Shown: positions 43,701 through 50,428 of the stretch, one piece after another
Layout of the letters: each line of letters starts with the position of its first letter
How positions within the stretch are numbered: the first letter of the stretch is position 1
Assembly: GCF_024496245.1 (NCBI RefSeq)
Contig: NZ_CP101740.1
Location: 2,913,501 to 2,977,500 of the forward strand
Direction: 5' to 3'
DNA length: 64,000 nucleotides
Origin: Sphingomonas qomolangmaensis
GTDB taxonomy: Bacteria > Pseudomonadota > Alphaproteobacteria > Sphingomonadales > Sphingomonadaceae
The notes under the pieces: generated by a model
Told to the model about the DNA's origin: nothing
Database searches by the model: none
Seen by the model: only the letters and a program-made list of their open reading frames with translations
Program-made: the position numbers and the translations under genes

Positions 43701-44147
43701 CAGCAGCTGCGCGCACATCTGGCCACCACGCTGCCAGACTATATGATCCCCGCGGCCTATGTGATCAGCCGCAAATTGCCGCGAACTCCCACCGGCAAGC
43801 TCAGCCGCCGCGATCTGCCCGACGTCGAGCCAAGCGCCACCGCAGGGTCGCTCGATCCGCGCACCCCGGTCGAAACGCTCTTGGCGCAGATATGGCAGGA
43901 GGTCCTCCAGCTGCCCCGCGTCGGCATCCGCGACAGTTTTTTCGATCTCGGCGGCCATTCGCTGCTCGCGACGCGCGTGATTTCACGCGTGCGCGACGAA
44001 TTCGGGGTCGAGCTGCCAGTGCGCCAGATGTTCGAGACGCCGACGATCGAGGCGCTGTGGCTGTCGCTGGTCGAGTTGGCTTTTGAAGGACAGGAGGATC
44101 AGGCGCTCGCCGATCTGCTCGCCGAGATCGAGGAAATGCCCGATTAG
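37797..44147 (+). CDS. Nonribosomal peptide synthetase, two modules (C-A*-T-C-A-T), first A domain degenerate
   Basis: This NRPS has about 2116 residues. Module 1 has a condensation domain (MHHIVSDGW near 157), a degenerate adenylation domain (about 480-950) and an intact carrier (FFRLGGHSLIATQ near 992). The adenylation domain keeps the fold's N-terminal part (LSYRDLDARSNQIAHAIG). It lacks the A3 P-loop, the YGPTE and TGD motifs, and the A10 Lys (RGAIDRR replaces NGKxDR). Module 2 has a condensation domain (HHIAADGW near 1187), a complete adenylation domain (YVIYTSGSTGRPKGV near 1658) and a carrier (FFDLGGHSLL near 2052). The module-2 pocket reads DVQFVAQVV, two changes from the proline code DVQFIAHVV. 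ATG 37797 has AGGGG 8 nt upstream; GTG 37788 is the alternative. The acidic tail LADLLAEIEEMPD resembles docking ends. Confidence 0.95.
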   Translation: MLLSDPTSIIDRDDAIAAPSDGERAHPLSFAQARLWILDRLQPGNPAYNIPATIPLRGAVNVEMLSRALDEILLRHEALRTVFRVIDGQPMQVIAPARSIALDRVDLRSSTGLATPADVGDFVFREGRHAFDLGTGPLLRASLARIGPGDHLLMLVMHHIVSDGWSMAVLTRELTELYMAFLRGQPSPLADLPVQYADFTEWQAEWFTGQVMQRQLGYWRDRLTGLRPLLNLPTDRPRPPIQTSRGSVRGFTIDRQTCERIKALAQANGATLFMTLLAAFKTLLFRLSGETDIAIGTPIANRTQSELEGLIGFFVNTLLLRTDLSGDPSFVELLARERDTALGAYGNQDMPFERLVEELQPDRDLSRNPLFQILFAVQNFGIIDRNAVPIQASNLQAGAMGNGTAKFDLTLSVLDTGAGAQGFLEYNCDLFDEATAEAMIARYIALLRDIGMRPRERLSRLSIWLPDEPAPQVDSPAPVADPLPIHLGARIAAHAAAAPEAIAAIGAGGALSYRDLDARSNQIAHAIGALGIVRGSTIAVAMPPCADTLVALAGVLKAGMRCTPLDPADCLAAPRIARIVDTVMPALVVVGEGAGEAWAQAGVRVLGWGDLAARAATESDAAPAGTFDANDPALAIPRPCEGSDGPEARSHRLLVRIATDPAIGFTAGDRIACPPRIDGDRAAMVLFGALAAGAAIVFAPPESTPGSRRFATLLRDQQVSVMTADLADIERLAREFPRALRSLRLVLSDERRLDWGELREALPAEILDRIYMVSPRLRLVQPLRAIADAAASIPLGRPVAGIAAELLDADHDSVPAGVPGELFVEDQSTGVVARLAGGVFVAHCPWQDAIVHSGVAVDRGEIEDALVGLPGVAAAALTAQPRQGLRGAGLVAIVEAAVGATPEDLRALLAAQLPARLVPDLIVVDQPIPRDSRGAIDRRALDELAAALDARKLVDAPFVAPRDRIETALAGVWIEVLGRERIGVHDNFFRLGGHSLIATQMVARIGDMFRIDLPLQRIFEAPTIEQLARIVAPMVGSEQELELVPLVPVPRDRPLALSFAQQRLWFLDQFEPGSAFYNIALPMRFAQAVDPVALRGAIDDLVSRHETLRTSFGADGGEPVQVIAPAMPIEMPIHDLRGLPVAERNREANRLARVEAQRPFDLQHGPVIRAGLVQISGSESLLLLTIHHIAADGWSLDVLMRELLQFYDARRGGRVASLPALTIQYADFASWQRRWLRGAVLQAQVDYWKRSLGGAPPLLALPTDRPRPPVQTFAGELYAFAMSGATLRAAKRVSEAAQVTLFTTLLAAFYALLHRYTARDDLVVGSPIASRTRPELEGLIGFFANTLVLRVRLTPDLSFNDLIARVKEATLGAYAHQDIPFEKLVEELQPERNVAYHPLFQVMFALQNTGRPGEMGALPEGEDAPVLGAGVAKFDLTMFVSETLSDLRAGIEYNSDLFDAATITRFARHYETLLAAAASAPDRPIGSLPILTPEETTALADWNDTAAPRQAVCAHHRFEQVARKMGDAPAMLMSDRSVTYRELDARANGWAHRLVALGVGRGARVGIAMGRSFDMIVAVLAVLKAGAGYVPIDPDFPADRIAFMAADARLAVVLTQDALHERFARLDGAVVAIDAADPPALRDDPPTTAAGIGDLAYVIYTSGSTGRPKGVAMAHAPLAALVDWQIARSALDPGARTLQFASLSFDVSFQEIFATLGAGGTLVLVEEAQRRDPRLMWALLADARVARLFLPYVALQQLADSARHLATLPPLTEIVAAGEQLQVTPQIAALFERLGAGAALYNQYGPTESHVVTEAKLEGPAADWPARPSIGRPIPNATIQILDDRGQPCPIGVPGELYIGGGVLATGYLARPVLTAQRFLPDPQGAGAGRFYRTGDRARYRPGGEIEFLGRADDQVKIRGFRVELAEVEAGLRTYPAVQEAVVVARAEGGELRLVAHVQADASAAPSPQQLRAHLATTLPDYMIPAAYVISRKLPRTPTGKLSRRDLPDVEPSATAGSLDPRTPVETLLAQIWQEVLQLPRVGIRDSFFDLGGHSLLATRVISRVRDEFGVELPVRQMFETPTIEALWLSLVELAFEGQEDQALADLLAEIEEMPD

Positions 44148-44160
44148 CGCCGAAGGCGGG

Positions 44161-45024
44161 CTATTGGACCACGAAGGCAGCGATCGCCGCGCGCAGCCGC
44201 ACTGGATCGTCGCGCTGCACGCCATGGCCGCAACCCTCGAACCGCACCAGTTGCGCGCGTCCTGGTGCCATGTGTTCCACGATATGCGCCTGTTCTGCGA
44301 TCGGCGTGATCGGATCTTCCTCGCCGCCGATCACCAGCGTGGGTGCGCGGATCGACGACAGCCTGGGGCTGAGGTCGAAGGTCACGCCTTCGCCCGCCGA
44401 GCGCTCGAAATAGGGCAATATGTCGGGGTTCCGCACGGTGCGCTGGAGCGCGTCGGCATCGGGGGCAGTGGCGTTGTAGAGCGGGCCGCAGATCCGCCCA
44501 TAGGCTTCATAGGCCTGCGGGGTGCGCTCGTCGAACGCGCGCTCGAGCACTCTTCGCGCGAGCGGCCCGCCGCGGCGTTCGAAGGCTGCCGCGACGTTGG
44601 CGCGCCGTTCGGCATTGCCCGTTCCGCGTGCCGAAGTGCTTATCAGGATCAGCCGCGCAGGATGCCCCGGATGACGGATCGCATAGGCCATCGCGACATA
44701 GCCGCCGAACGAGGTACCGAGCACGATCGGGCGCTCGATTCCGAGCGTTTCGCAGAATGCGGCGACGTCGTCGGCCCAGTCGTCGAGCGACCAGCGCGGG
44801 AGCGTGCTTCGGCCGCTTCGCCCATGGCCGCGCTGGTCGAGATACACCAGCTGCGCTACGTCGGCGAGCGGCGCGAAATCGGGTCGGAACCCCGAATGGT
44901 CGAGGCCCGGGCCGCCATGCAGGCACAATAACGTCGGCTTTTCGCGCATCGCCGCGCCCTCGGGCGCCAGCTTCGTTCCCTCGACGTCGAAGAACAGGTC
45001 GGTCCCGCGGACGCACACGCGCAT
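44161..45024 (-). CDS. Prolyl-aminopeptidase-like alpha/beta hydrolase
   Basis: This 287-residue hydrolase has the oxyanion motif LLCLHGGPGLDHSG, DQRGHGRSG, the nucleophile elbow VLGTSFGGYVAMAY, an Asp in GGEEDPITP and a His in GCGHGVQ. HGGPG plus DQRGxGxS is the pattern of prolyl iminopeptidases, which remove N-terminal Pro. Related enzymes also act as lactonases or amidases. It is the last gene of the minus-strand arm, 1 nt after the amidohydrolase, and converges with the NRPS that carries a proline-like pocket. A role in trimming the product or in self-protection is possible but unproved. Confidence 0.85.
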   Translation of the reverse strand: MRVCVRGTDLFFDVEGTKLAPEGAAMREKPTLLCLHGGPGLDHSGFRPDFAPLADVAQLVYLDQRGHGRSGRSTLPRWSLDDWADDVAAFCETLGIERPIVLGTSFGGYVAMAYAIRHPGHPARLILISTSARGTGNAERRANVAAAFERRGGPLARRVLERAFDERTPQAYEAYGRICGPLYNATAPDADALQRTVRNPDILPYFERSAGEGVTFDLSPRLSSIRAPTLVIGGEEDPITPIAEQAHIVEHMAPGRAQLVRFEGCGHGVQRDDPVRLRAAIAAFVVQ

Positions 45025-45025
45025 G

Positions 45026-45973
45026 TCAGTTCGCCGCAGCCGCGGGGACGCGCGCCTGCGCGAGCAACCGCTCGATATTGCCGTGCAGGATCAGCCGCTG
45101 GTCGTTCACGCTCAACTGCGCAAGCGCGCCTTCGTCGCCTGCCACCGCGTCGACAAAGCTCGGCTGGTCGCCCTGCAGCCGGAATACCGGCCAGTCGGTG
45201 CCGAAGATGATCTTGTGATTGATCCCGCGCAGCGCCGCCGATCGCACCGCGCCGGCATTGCCGTCGCGCCGCATTGCGCTCTGGAACGCGCTGATATCCA
45301 TATAGACGTTGGGCCGGAACGCGCAGAGCATCGCGCATTCCTCGACGAAGCTCACCGCGCCATGCGCCATGATGAAATTGACTTCGGGAAAGGCCTGCGC
45401 GGCTTCGTCGAGCAGAAAGGGATAGGCGTGTTTGAACGAGAGCGCGGGCGAGGTAGGGCCGATATGCACCGTCACGGGCACGCGATAATCGCGGCAGATT
45501 TCATAGAACGGATAGAGCGACGGATCGCTGGGGGAGAACCCCGTGGGCGGGTATAGTTTGAACCCGCGAAAGCCGAATTCGCGCAGCGATTGTTCGAACA
45601 GGTCGACCCCGTCCTTGCCCCAGCGCGGGTCCATCCCGCCGAAGACCACGAAACGCCCCGGGTGCCGCGCCAGCACCACGCGATGCGCGGCATAGGTTTC
45701 GGCGATCGTCAGCCGCGAATCGCGCAGTTGGTGCGTGAAATCGGCGGCCAACAGGACGCTCTTTTCGATCCCTGCGGCATCCATCTCGGCCACCAGCGCG
45801 TCGCACAGCGGGTCTTCGAGCTTTGCCAGATAGACGGTGGTGAGCTTTTCCTTGGTCGTGCGAATGCCTTGCGCCTCGAGGTGCGCATGGATGTTGCCCA
45901 CCGCCCCTTCGACGAACGAGCGCGGGATGTGATCGAGCGAGGCGATGTGACAATGGGCATCGATGATGCGCAT
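45026..45973 (-). CDS. Amidohydrolase family 2 (TIM-barrel metal enzyme)
   Basis: This 315-residue protein has the metal-binding pattern of amidohydrolase-2/ACMSD-type enzymes: DAHCHIAS at the N-terminus, VTVHIGPT, IMAHGAVSF and a late GTDWPVF. The family contains decarboxylases, hydratases and C-C or C-N hydrolases, so the reaction cannot be named. I use ATG 45973 because AAGGA lies about 7 nt upstream; an upstream ATG at 45994 would overlap the carrier-protein gene. It sits between the free carrier protein and the terminal hydrolase in a gap-free operon. Confidence 0.85.
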   Translation of the reverse strand: MRIIDAHCHIASLDHIPRSFVEGAVGNIHAHLEAQGIRTTKEKLTTVYLAKLEDPLCDALVAEMDAAGIEKSVLLAADFTHQLRDSRLTIAETYAAHRVVLARHPGRFVVFGGMDPRWGKDGVDLFEQSLREFGFRGFKLYPPTGFSPSDPSLYPFYEICRDYRVPVTVHIGPTSPALSFKHAYPFLLDEAAQAFPEVNFIMAHGAVSFVEECAMLCAFRPNVYMDISAFQSAMRRDGNAGAVRSAALRGINHKIIFGTDWPVFRLQGDQPSFVDAVAGDEGALAQLSVNDQRLILHGNIERLLAQARVPAAAAN

Positions 45974-45983
45974 GCGGCTTCCT

Positions 45984-46274
45984 TCAGGCAGCATCGGCGC
46001 TCGCCGTGTCGGCGCCTTCGATCACGCTATGCGCGACGGCAAGCAGGTCGCCGACGGTAACGAGCTGCGCGAGCGTCACGCCGACATCGACCGCCGCGAG
46101 ATCGATCCCGAAGCGCTCTTCGAGCCGGAAGAGCAAGGCGAGCATCGCGATCGAGTCGAGCCCCAGATCGTGCTTCAGCCGCGTCGTGGGCACCAAAGGC
46201 ACCTGCCGAAATCGCCCCGGGGCGGCCTCTACGGCGAGTTCCAGGACGATATTGTCTATTGTCTGCCGGTCCAT
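45984..46274 (-). CDS. Free-standing acyl/peptidyl carrier protein
   Basis: This 96-residue carrier protein has the phosphopantetheine site HDLGLDSIAMLAL (Ser near residue 41) and a FRLEERFGIDL helix, as in acyl carrier proteins. It lies 25 nt downstream of the AMP-dependent ligase. The pair probably activates an acid and loads it onto this carrier, to be used as a starter or tailoring unit for the NRPS. Activation should depend on the phosphopantetheinyl transferase at 30937. Confidence 0.9.
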   Translation of the reverse strand: MDRQTIDNIVLELAVEAAPGRFRQVPLVPTTRLKHDLGLDSIAMLALLFRLEERFGIDLAAVDVGVTLAQLVTVGDLLAVAHSVIEGADTASADAA

Positions 46275-46299
46275 TGATGCGCCTTTTGCTGGGTAGCGA

Positions 46300-47838
46300 C
46301 TATTCGGCCTCCGCCGCGAAATGCTTGCTGATTTGGGTTCGATCGAGCTTCAGGTTCGGGCGCAGGAAGCCGTTCTCGAGCGAGAAGGGCTGGTCGGTGA
46401 GCACGACCCTGCCGACCGAAACATTGCGCCACTGCGCATTGAGCCGATCGACGAACTGGTGAATTCGCTGCGCCGCCTGCACATCGGCGGGATCACGCGG
46501 CACGACGACCGCGGCCAGATCGCTGGCGGATGGGCGGGGGATCACCACCGCGCAGGCGATGTCGGGGCACGCGCCGATGTCCGCTTCGATCACTGCTGGG
46601 TGAATCTTTTCGCCCCCGCCGGTGACGATTACCTCTTTCTTGCGCCCGACCAGATAGAGGAAACCGTCGGAATCGAACCGGCCGATATCGCCGGTCGCCA
46701 CCGCGCCGTCGACAAAGGTGCGCTCGTTCTCCCCCTCGGCGCATTCGAAATAGCGGACCGCGATCGGATGCTCGCGCCGCACGATGATCTCGCCATCGTC
46801 GGCGAGCGCGACCTGCACCCCGGCCAGCGGCCTGCCGACCGAGCCGATGCGGTTGGCGCCGGGCACGTTGAGCGCAACCGAGCCCGATTCGATGAGCCCA
46901 TAGGTCTCGAACAGCGGCAGGCCCATCGTCTGGAACAGGTCGAGCGTGCCGCGTTTGATCGGTGCCATGCCGGTGACCATGAAGCGGATATTGTCCCCCA
47001 GCGCCTCGTGCACCTTGGCGAAGATGGCCCGTCGCGCGCGTCGGCGAAGCGGTGCTGCAGGAAGCAGTCCCGCGGCCTTGCCCGCCGCGCGCGCGAGGCG
47101 CCGCGCGCGAACGGGCAAGTTCGCTACCCGGTTCTCGATCGCCTCGTAAAAGGCGGGGGGCGCGATCACGATCGTCGGCGACAGTTCCTTGAGCGCGCGA
47201 AACAGATGCACCGGTTCGACCACGATCAGGTCGAAGCCGTACCAAAGCGCGGCATAGTACATCAGCCGCTGTTGAAAGTTGGACATCGGCAGGAACAGCA
47301 GCAGTCGGTCGTCGTGACGCGGGAGCATCGCGCCGGCGAAGGCCTCGACGCTCGCCTCGATCCCGCGGCGGTTGAGCACCATCCCCTTGAGCCCACCCGC
47401 CGATCCCGACGAGAAGATCAGGCCCGGCCGCTCGAACTCGGGGTCGGGCGCCCCCACCGGCCCGGTGGCCGTGTCGGGGATCGCGGTATCGGCCCCGAGC
47501 TTGGCGGGCAGCATCAGCGCAAGGTCATATTTGCTGCACAGCTGCTCGGCAGGCGTATCGGCAAAATCGGCGGTGAACGCCACGCTCACCGCGCGCAGCT
47601 CGATCAACGCAAGCTCGTGGACCATCCACCCATAGCTGTTGGGCGCACGGATGCCGACGCGCATGCCCGGCTCGACCCCTGCGGCACGAAGCCGGTCGGC
47701 GGTGGTACGCACCGCCTGGCCAAGCTCGGCGAAGCTTCGCCGGGCGACGCGCCCTTGCTCATAGGTCGCGACTTCATTGCCGGCTGACCGGTCGCGAATG
47801 CGATCGACGATGTCGCGCAGATCGATTCGCGCCGACAT
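46300..47838 (-). CDS. AMP-dependent acid ligase (acyl-CoA/acyl-ACP synthetase type)
   Basis: This 512-residue stand-alone adenylating enzyme, from ATG at 47838, has the P-loop LIFSSGSAGGLKGMVLN, ETYGLIESG, TGDIGRFDSDGFLYLVGRKK and a C-terminal Lys in RPNLKLDR. It therefore appears catalytically complete. It resembles fatty-acid or aryl-acid ligases more than NRPS adenylation domains. Its ATG overlaps the decarboxylase stop by one base, and the next gene is a free carrier protein, its likely partner. The acid it activates cannot be read from the sequence. Confidence 0.88.
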   Translation of the reverse strand: MSARIDLRDIVDRIRDRSAGNEVATYEQGRVARRSFAELGQAVRTTADRLRAAGVEPGMRVGIRAPNSYGWMVHELALIELRAVSVAFTADFADTPAEQLCSKYDLALMLPAKLGADTAIPDTATGPVGAPDPEFERPGLIFSSGSAGGLKGMVLNRRGIEASVEAFAGAMLPRHDDRLLLFLPMSNFQQRLMYYAALWYGFDLIVVEPVHLFRALKELSPTIVIAPPAFYEAIENRVANLPVRARRLARAAGKAAGLLPAAPLRRRARRAIFAKVHEALGDNIRFMVTGMAPIKRGTLDLFQTMGLPLFETYGLIESGSVALNVPGANRIGSVGRPLAGVQVALADDGEIIVRREHPIAVRYFECAEGENERTFVDGAVATGDIGRFDSDGFLYLVGRKKEVIVTGGGEKIHPAVIEADIGACPDIACAVVIPRPSASDLAAVVVPRDPADVQAAQRIHQFVDRLNAQWRNVSVGRVVLTDQPFSLENGFLRPNLKLDRTQISKHFAAEAE

Positions 47839-49304
47839 CACCCCTCCATCTCGGCGGTTACCGCGCGGCCTATGTCGACCGCGGCGGCGACGAGTAGGTC
47901 GATGTCCGACGCACGCGTGCGATGGTTGACGAAGCAGCAGCGGATCGCGAACCGACCGTCGAGGACGGTGCTCGACGGGACCGCGACGCCGGTCTCCTGC
48001 ATTCGGAGCAGCAGCTCGCCGTTGACGCGGTTCCAGAAGGCGTCGTCGCGATCGGCGCCGGTGCAATAGCGGAAGCAGACGATGTTGAGCGGTACCGGCG
48101 CGAGCAATTCGAGCTCGGCGTGCGCTTCGACCCGACCCGCCAAACTGCGCGCCTGTTCGACATTCTGCAGGATCAGGTCGCCGAAGGCGCGCACGCCATA
48201 GGCCTTCAGGTTCATCCATAATTTGAGCGCGCGGAATTCGCGGGTCAGCTCGACGCCGCGGTCGGCGAAGCGCATGCCCCCGGCGGCGACGCCGCGGTCG
48301 GTTTCGGCCAGATAATGCGCGCGGCTGGCGAAGCTGCGCGTCAGCACCCCGCCGTCGCGGACCAGCAGGCAGGCAACGGTGAAGGGAAGATAGGCCCATT
48401 TGTGCAGGTCGAACGCCACCGAATCGGCCTGTTCGAGCCCGGCGACGATCGGCTTGAGTTCGGGGCTCCATGCCGCCAGCGCCCCGAAGGCGCCATCGAT
48501 ATGGAACCATAGCTTCTCGTCGCGGCAGATTTGCGCAAGCGCGGGCAGGTCGTCGGTCGCGCCGGTGTTGACGGTACCCGCGGTGCCGATGACGCAGATC
48601 GGATCGATGCCATCCGCACGGTCGCGCGCGATCGCTTGCTTGAGCGCGTCGGTGTCGATCCGATAATCGTCGCCGACGGCCACCGCGCGGCACGCGGCGC
48701 GCCCCAACCCCAGCAATTCGGCGGCCTTGGCGATCCAGCCATGCGTCTCGGTCGAGGCGTAGATCGCTACCGGGCGATCGGCGCCGCGCACCCCGGTGGT
48801 GCGCACGTCGGCGGCGATGCCTTCATTGCGCGCGAGCGCCAGCCCGAGCATGTTCGCCGACGATCCCCCGCCGACCAGGATACCGTCGGCGCCCGGCGGA
48901 AAGTCCATCAGCTCGGCCATCCAGCGGATGGTCTGTTCCTCGACCAGCACCGGGGCCTGGTTGAAGCCCGCCATGTGCGGGTTCATTCCTGCCGCGAGCA
49001 TGTCGGCCATCATGCCCAGCGGGGTGCCGTTGCCCTGCACCCAGCCGAAGAAGCGCGGGTGAAGATTGCCATTGGGATAGGGGAGGACGTCTTCGAGGAA
49101 GCGTTGATAGACTGCCTCCTCGCCGATGCCCTCCTGCGGCGCGGCGGCGTCGAAGCTGTGCAGCACGCGTTCGGGCATCGGCTGCCACGCCGGCTGCTCG
49201 GCCAGCGTGGCGAGGTGATCGACCATGTCGTCGACCATCCGCCGCGCGAGCGTCCGAAATGCTTCCCAATCCTGCGGGTCGAGGGTGCGGTCTTGGGCGC
49301 TCAT
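47838..49304 (-). CDS. PLP-dependent group II amino-acid decarboxylase
   Basis: This 488-residue protein belongs to the aromatic-amino-acid/glutamate/diaminobutyrate decarboxylase family. YPNGNLHPRFFGWVQGNGTP and GGGSSANMLGLALAR are family motifs. ETHGWIAKAAELLGLG carries the His that stacks on PLP, HIDGAFGA the Asp, and AFDLHKWAYLPF the PLP Lys. Enzymes of this group decarboxylate aspartate, diaminobutyrate, Glu, Tyr or Trp. One adenylation domain in the cluster has a beta-alanine-like pocket, and aspartate decarboxylation would supply beta-alanine. That is my inference. It starts at ATG 49304, overlapping the methyltransferase stop. Confidence 0.9.
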   Translation of the reverse strand: MSAQDRTLDPQDWEAFRTLARRMVDDMVDHLATLAEQPAWQPMPERVLHSFDAAAPQEGIGEEAVYQRFLEDVLPYPNGNLHPRFFGWVQGNGTPLGMMADMLAAGMNPHMAGFNQAPVLVEEQTIRWMAELMDFPPGADGILVGGGSSANMLGLALARNEGIAADVRTTGVRGADRPVAIYASTETHGWIAKAAELLGLGRAACRAVAVGDDYRIDTDALKQAIARDRADGIDPICVIGTAGTVNTGATDDLPALAQICRDEKLWFHIDGAFGALAAWSPELKPIVAGLEQADSVAFDLHKWAYLPFTVACLLVRDGGVLTRSFASRAHYLAETDRGVAAGGMRFADRGVELTREFRALKLWMNLKAYGVRAFGDLILQNVEQARSLAGRVEAHAELELLAPVPLNIVCFRYCTGADRDDAFWNRVNGELLLRMQETGVAVPSSTVLDGRFAIRCCFVNHRTRASDIDLLVAAAVDIGRAVTAEMEG

Positions 49305-50428
49305 CGCGAATCTCCTACGGGCGCGAGATCGAGCCCGAAGGTTTGAGCCTCTGGTACGCGGCGCTCGCAGCGGATGAGCTGGTTGTAGAACCCATCGATC
49401 GGCGCGCTGGCAAGCAATTCCGCCGCGCGGGCGGCAAGTATCTGCGCCGGCTCGGCGCCCAAGGCCGCCTCGGCATCGGCGGCGAGGATTTTCAACACCC
49501 CCTCGCGCGTGTCGGGCGCGCGCTCGACAAAGGCGCGCGTGCCGAGCCCGGCCTGTGCGAGGCGCGCGGCGAGATAGTCGTGCTGCGCGGTGCGGCCGCG
49601 CAGCCCCGCCGAACGCCATGCCGCCAGGATCGCCCGCCCCTTGGCGGTCATCGCGCCGGGGATCGAATCGATCATGTCGATCAGCACGCGGTTGCCGATC
49701 CGCTCGATCGTCAGCGCTCCGCCGGTGACGGGCGCATAAGGGGTGTTACAGATCACCAGATCGAAACGCTCGCCCTGCGCCAGCGCGTCGACGCCGTCTG
49801 AAACGCGAAATTCGGTGCGCTCGGCCACCCGGTTGAGCGCGGCGTTGATCCGGGCAAGCCGCACCGCCCCCTCGTTGATGTCGAGCCCCAGCACCGATCG
49901 CGCGCCGCGCGTTGCGCACAATATCCCCTGCACGCCGCTTCCGCAGCACAGGTCGAGGACGCTTTCGTCCGCCAGCGTCGACGGGAGCGCCTTGGCCAGC
50001 ACGTAAGACGAAAGATCGAACCACACATCGGCGGGGCGGGTCGCGGTGGGGTAGGAGGGCGGGGTGCTTACGAACAGATACACGCCTTCGATCGGCACCA
50101 GCAGCAGGTCGACGGTACGCCACGCATCCCCCCGCCGTTCGATCAGCCCGCTGCGCGCCAGCGCGTCGATCGCGCCGCCGAGCGCCGATGCCTCGAGCCC
50201 TTCCGCATCGACGGATTGTCCTAGCCGCAGCAGCGCGAAGATTGCGCGGGTCGATGGATCGAGCCGCGCGATGACCGCACCAAGCTGCTCGGCGCGGGGA
50301 AAGCCGGTGGGGCTGATCGGCGCTTCGAGCGCCAGGCGAAAATCGACGAGCGCGTACATCGTATCGTCGAGCACCTCGCGGATCGCGGCCAACGCGGCTG
50401 GATCGAGCTTCATCGAGGTGAAATTCAT
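49301..50428 (-). CDS. SAM-dependent methyltransferase (MTS/PrmC-like core)
   Basis: This 375-residue methyltransferase has an N-terminal helical region of about 140 residues and then a class I fold: SVLDLCCGSGVQGILCATRG (motif I), VLGLDINEGAVRLARIN (motif II) and DLVICNTPYAPVTGG (motif IV). The NTPY motif is close to the NPPY of N-methyltransferases that act on amide or amino nitrogen. A product-tailoring role is inferred from position: it follows the TE-bearing NRPS with an ATGA overlap and precedes the decarboxylase with another. The substrate is unknown. It is not BioC-like. Confidence 0.85.
   Translation of the reverse strand: MNFTSMKLDPAALAAIREVLDDTMYALVDFRLALEAPISPTGFPRAEQLGAVIARLDPSTRAIFALLRLGQSVDAEGLEASALGGAIDALARSGLIERRGDAWRTVDLLLVPIEGVYLFVSTPPSYPTATRPADVWFDLSSYVLAKALPSTLADESVLDLCCGSGVQGILCATRGARSVLGLDINEGAVRLARINAALNRVAERTEFRVSDGVDALAQGERFDLVICNTPYAPVTGGALTIERIGNRVLIDMIDSIPGAMTAKGRAILAAWRSAGLRGRTAQHDYLAARLAQAGLGTRAFVERAPDTREGVLKILAADAEAALGAEPAQILAARAAELLASAPIDGFYNQLIRCERRVPEAQTFGLDLAPVGDSR

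Noticed and set aside
44161..45024. The alpha/beta hydrolase as a type II thioesterase
   Set aside because: HGGPG and DQRGHGRSG are markers of the prolyl-aminopeptidase group; type II thioesterases have a different elbow and no HGGPG.
49301..50428. The methyltransferase as BioC, completing the bio operon
   Set aside because: It is 27 kb away, in the NRPS operon, and has an NTPY motif and a 140-residue N-terminal region unlike BioC.
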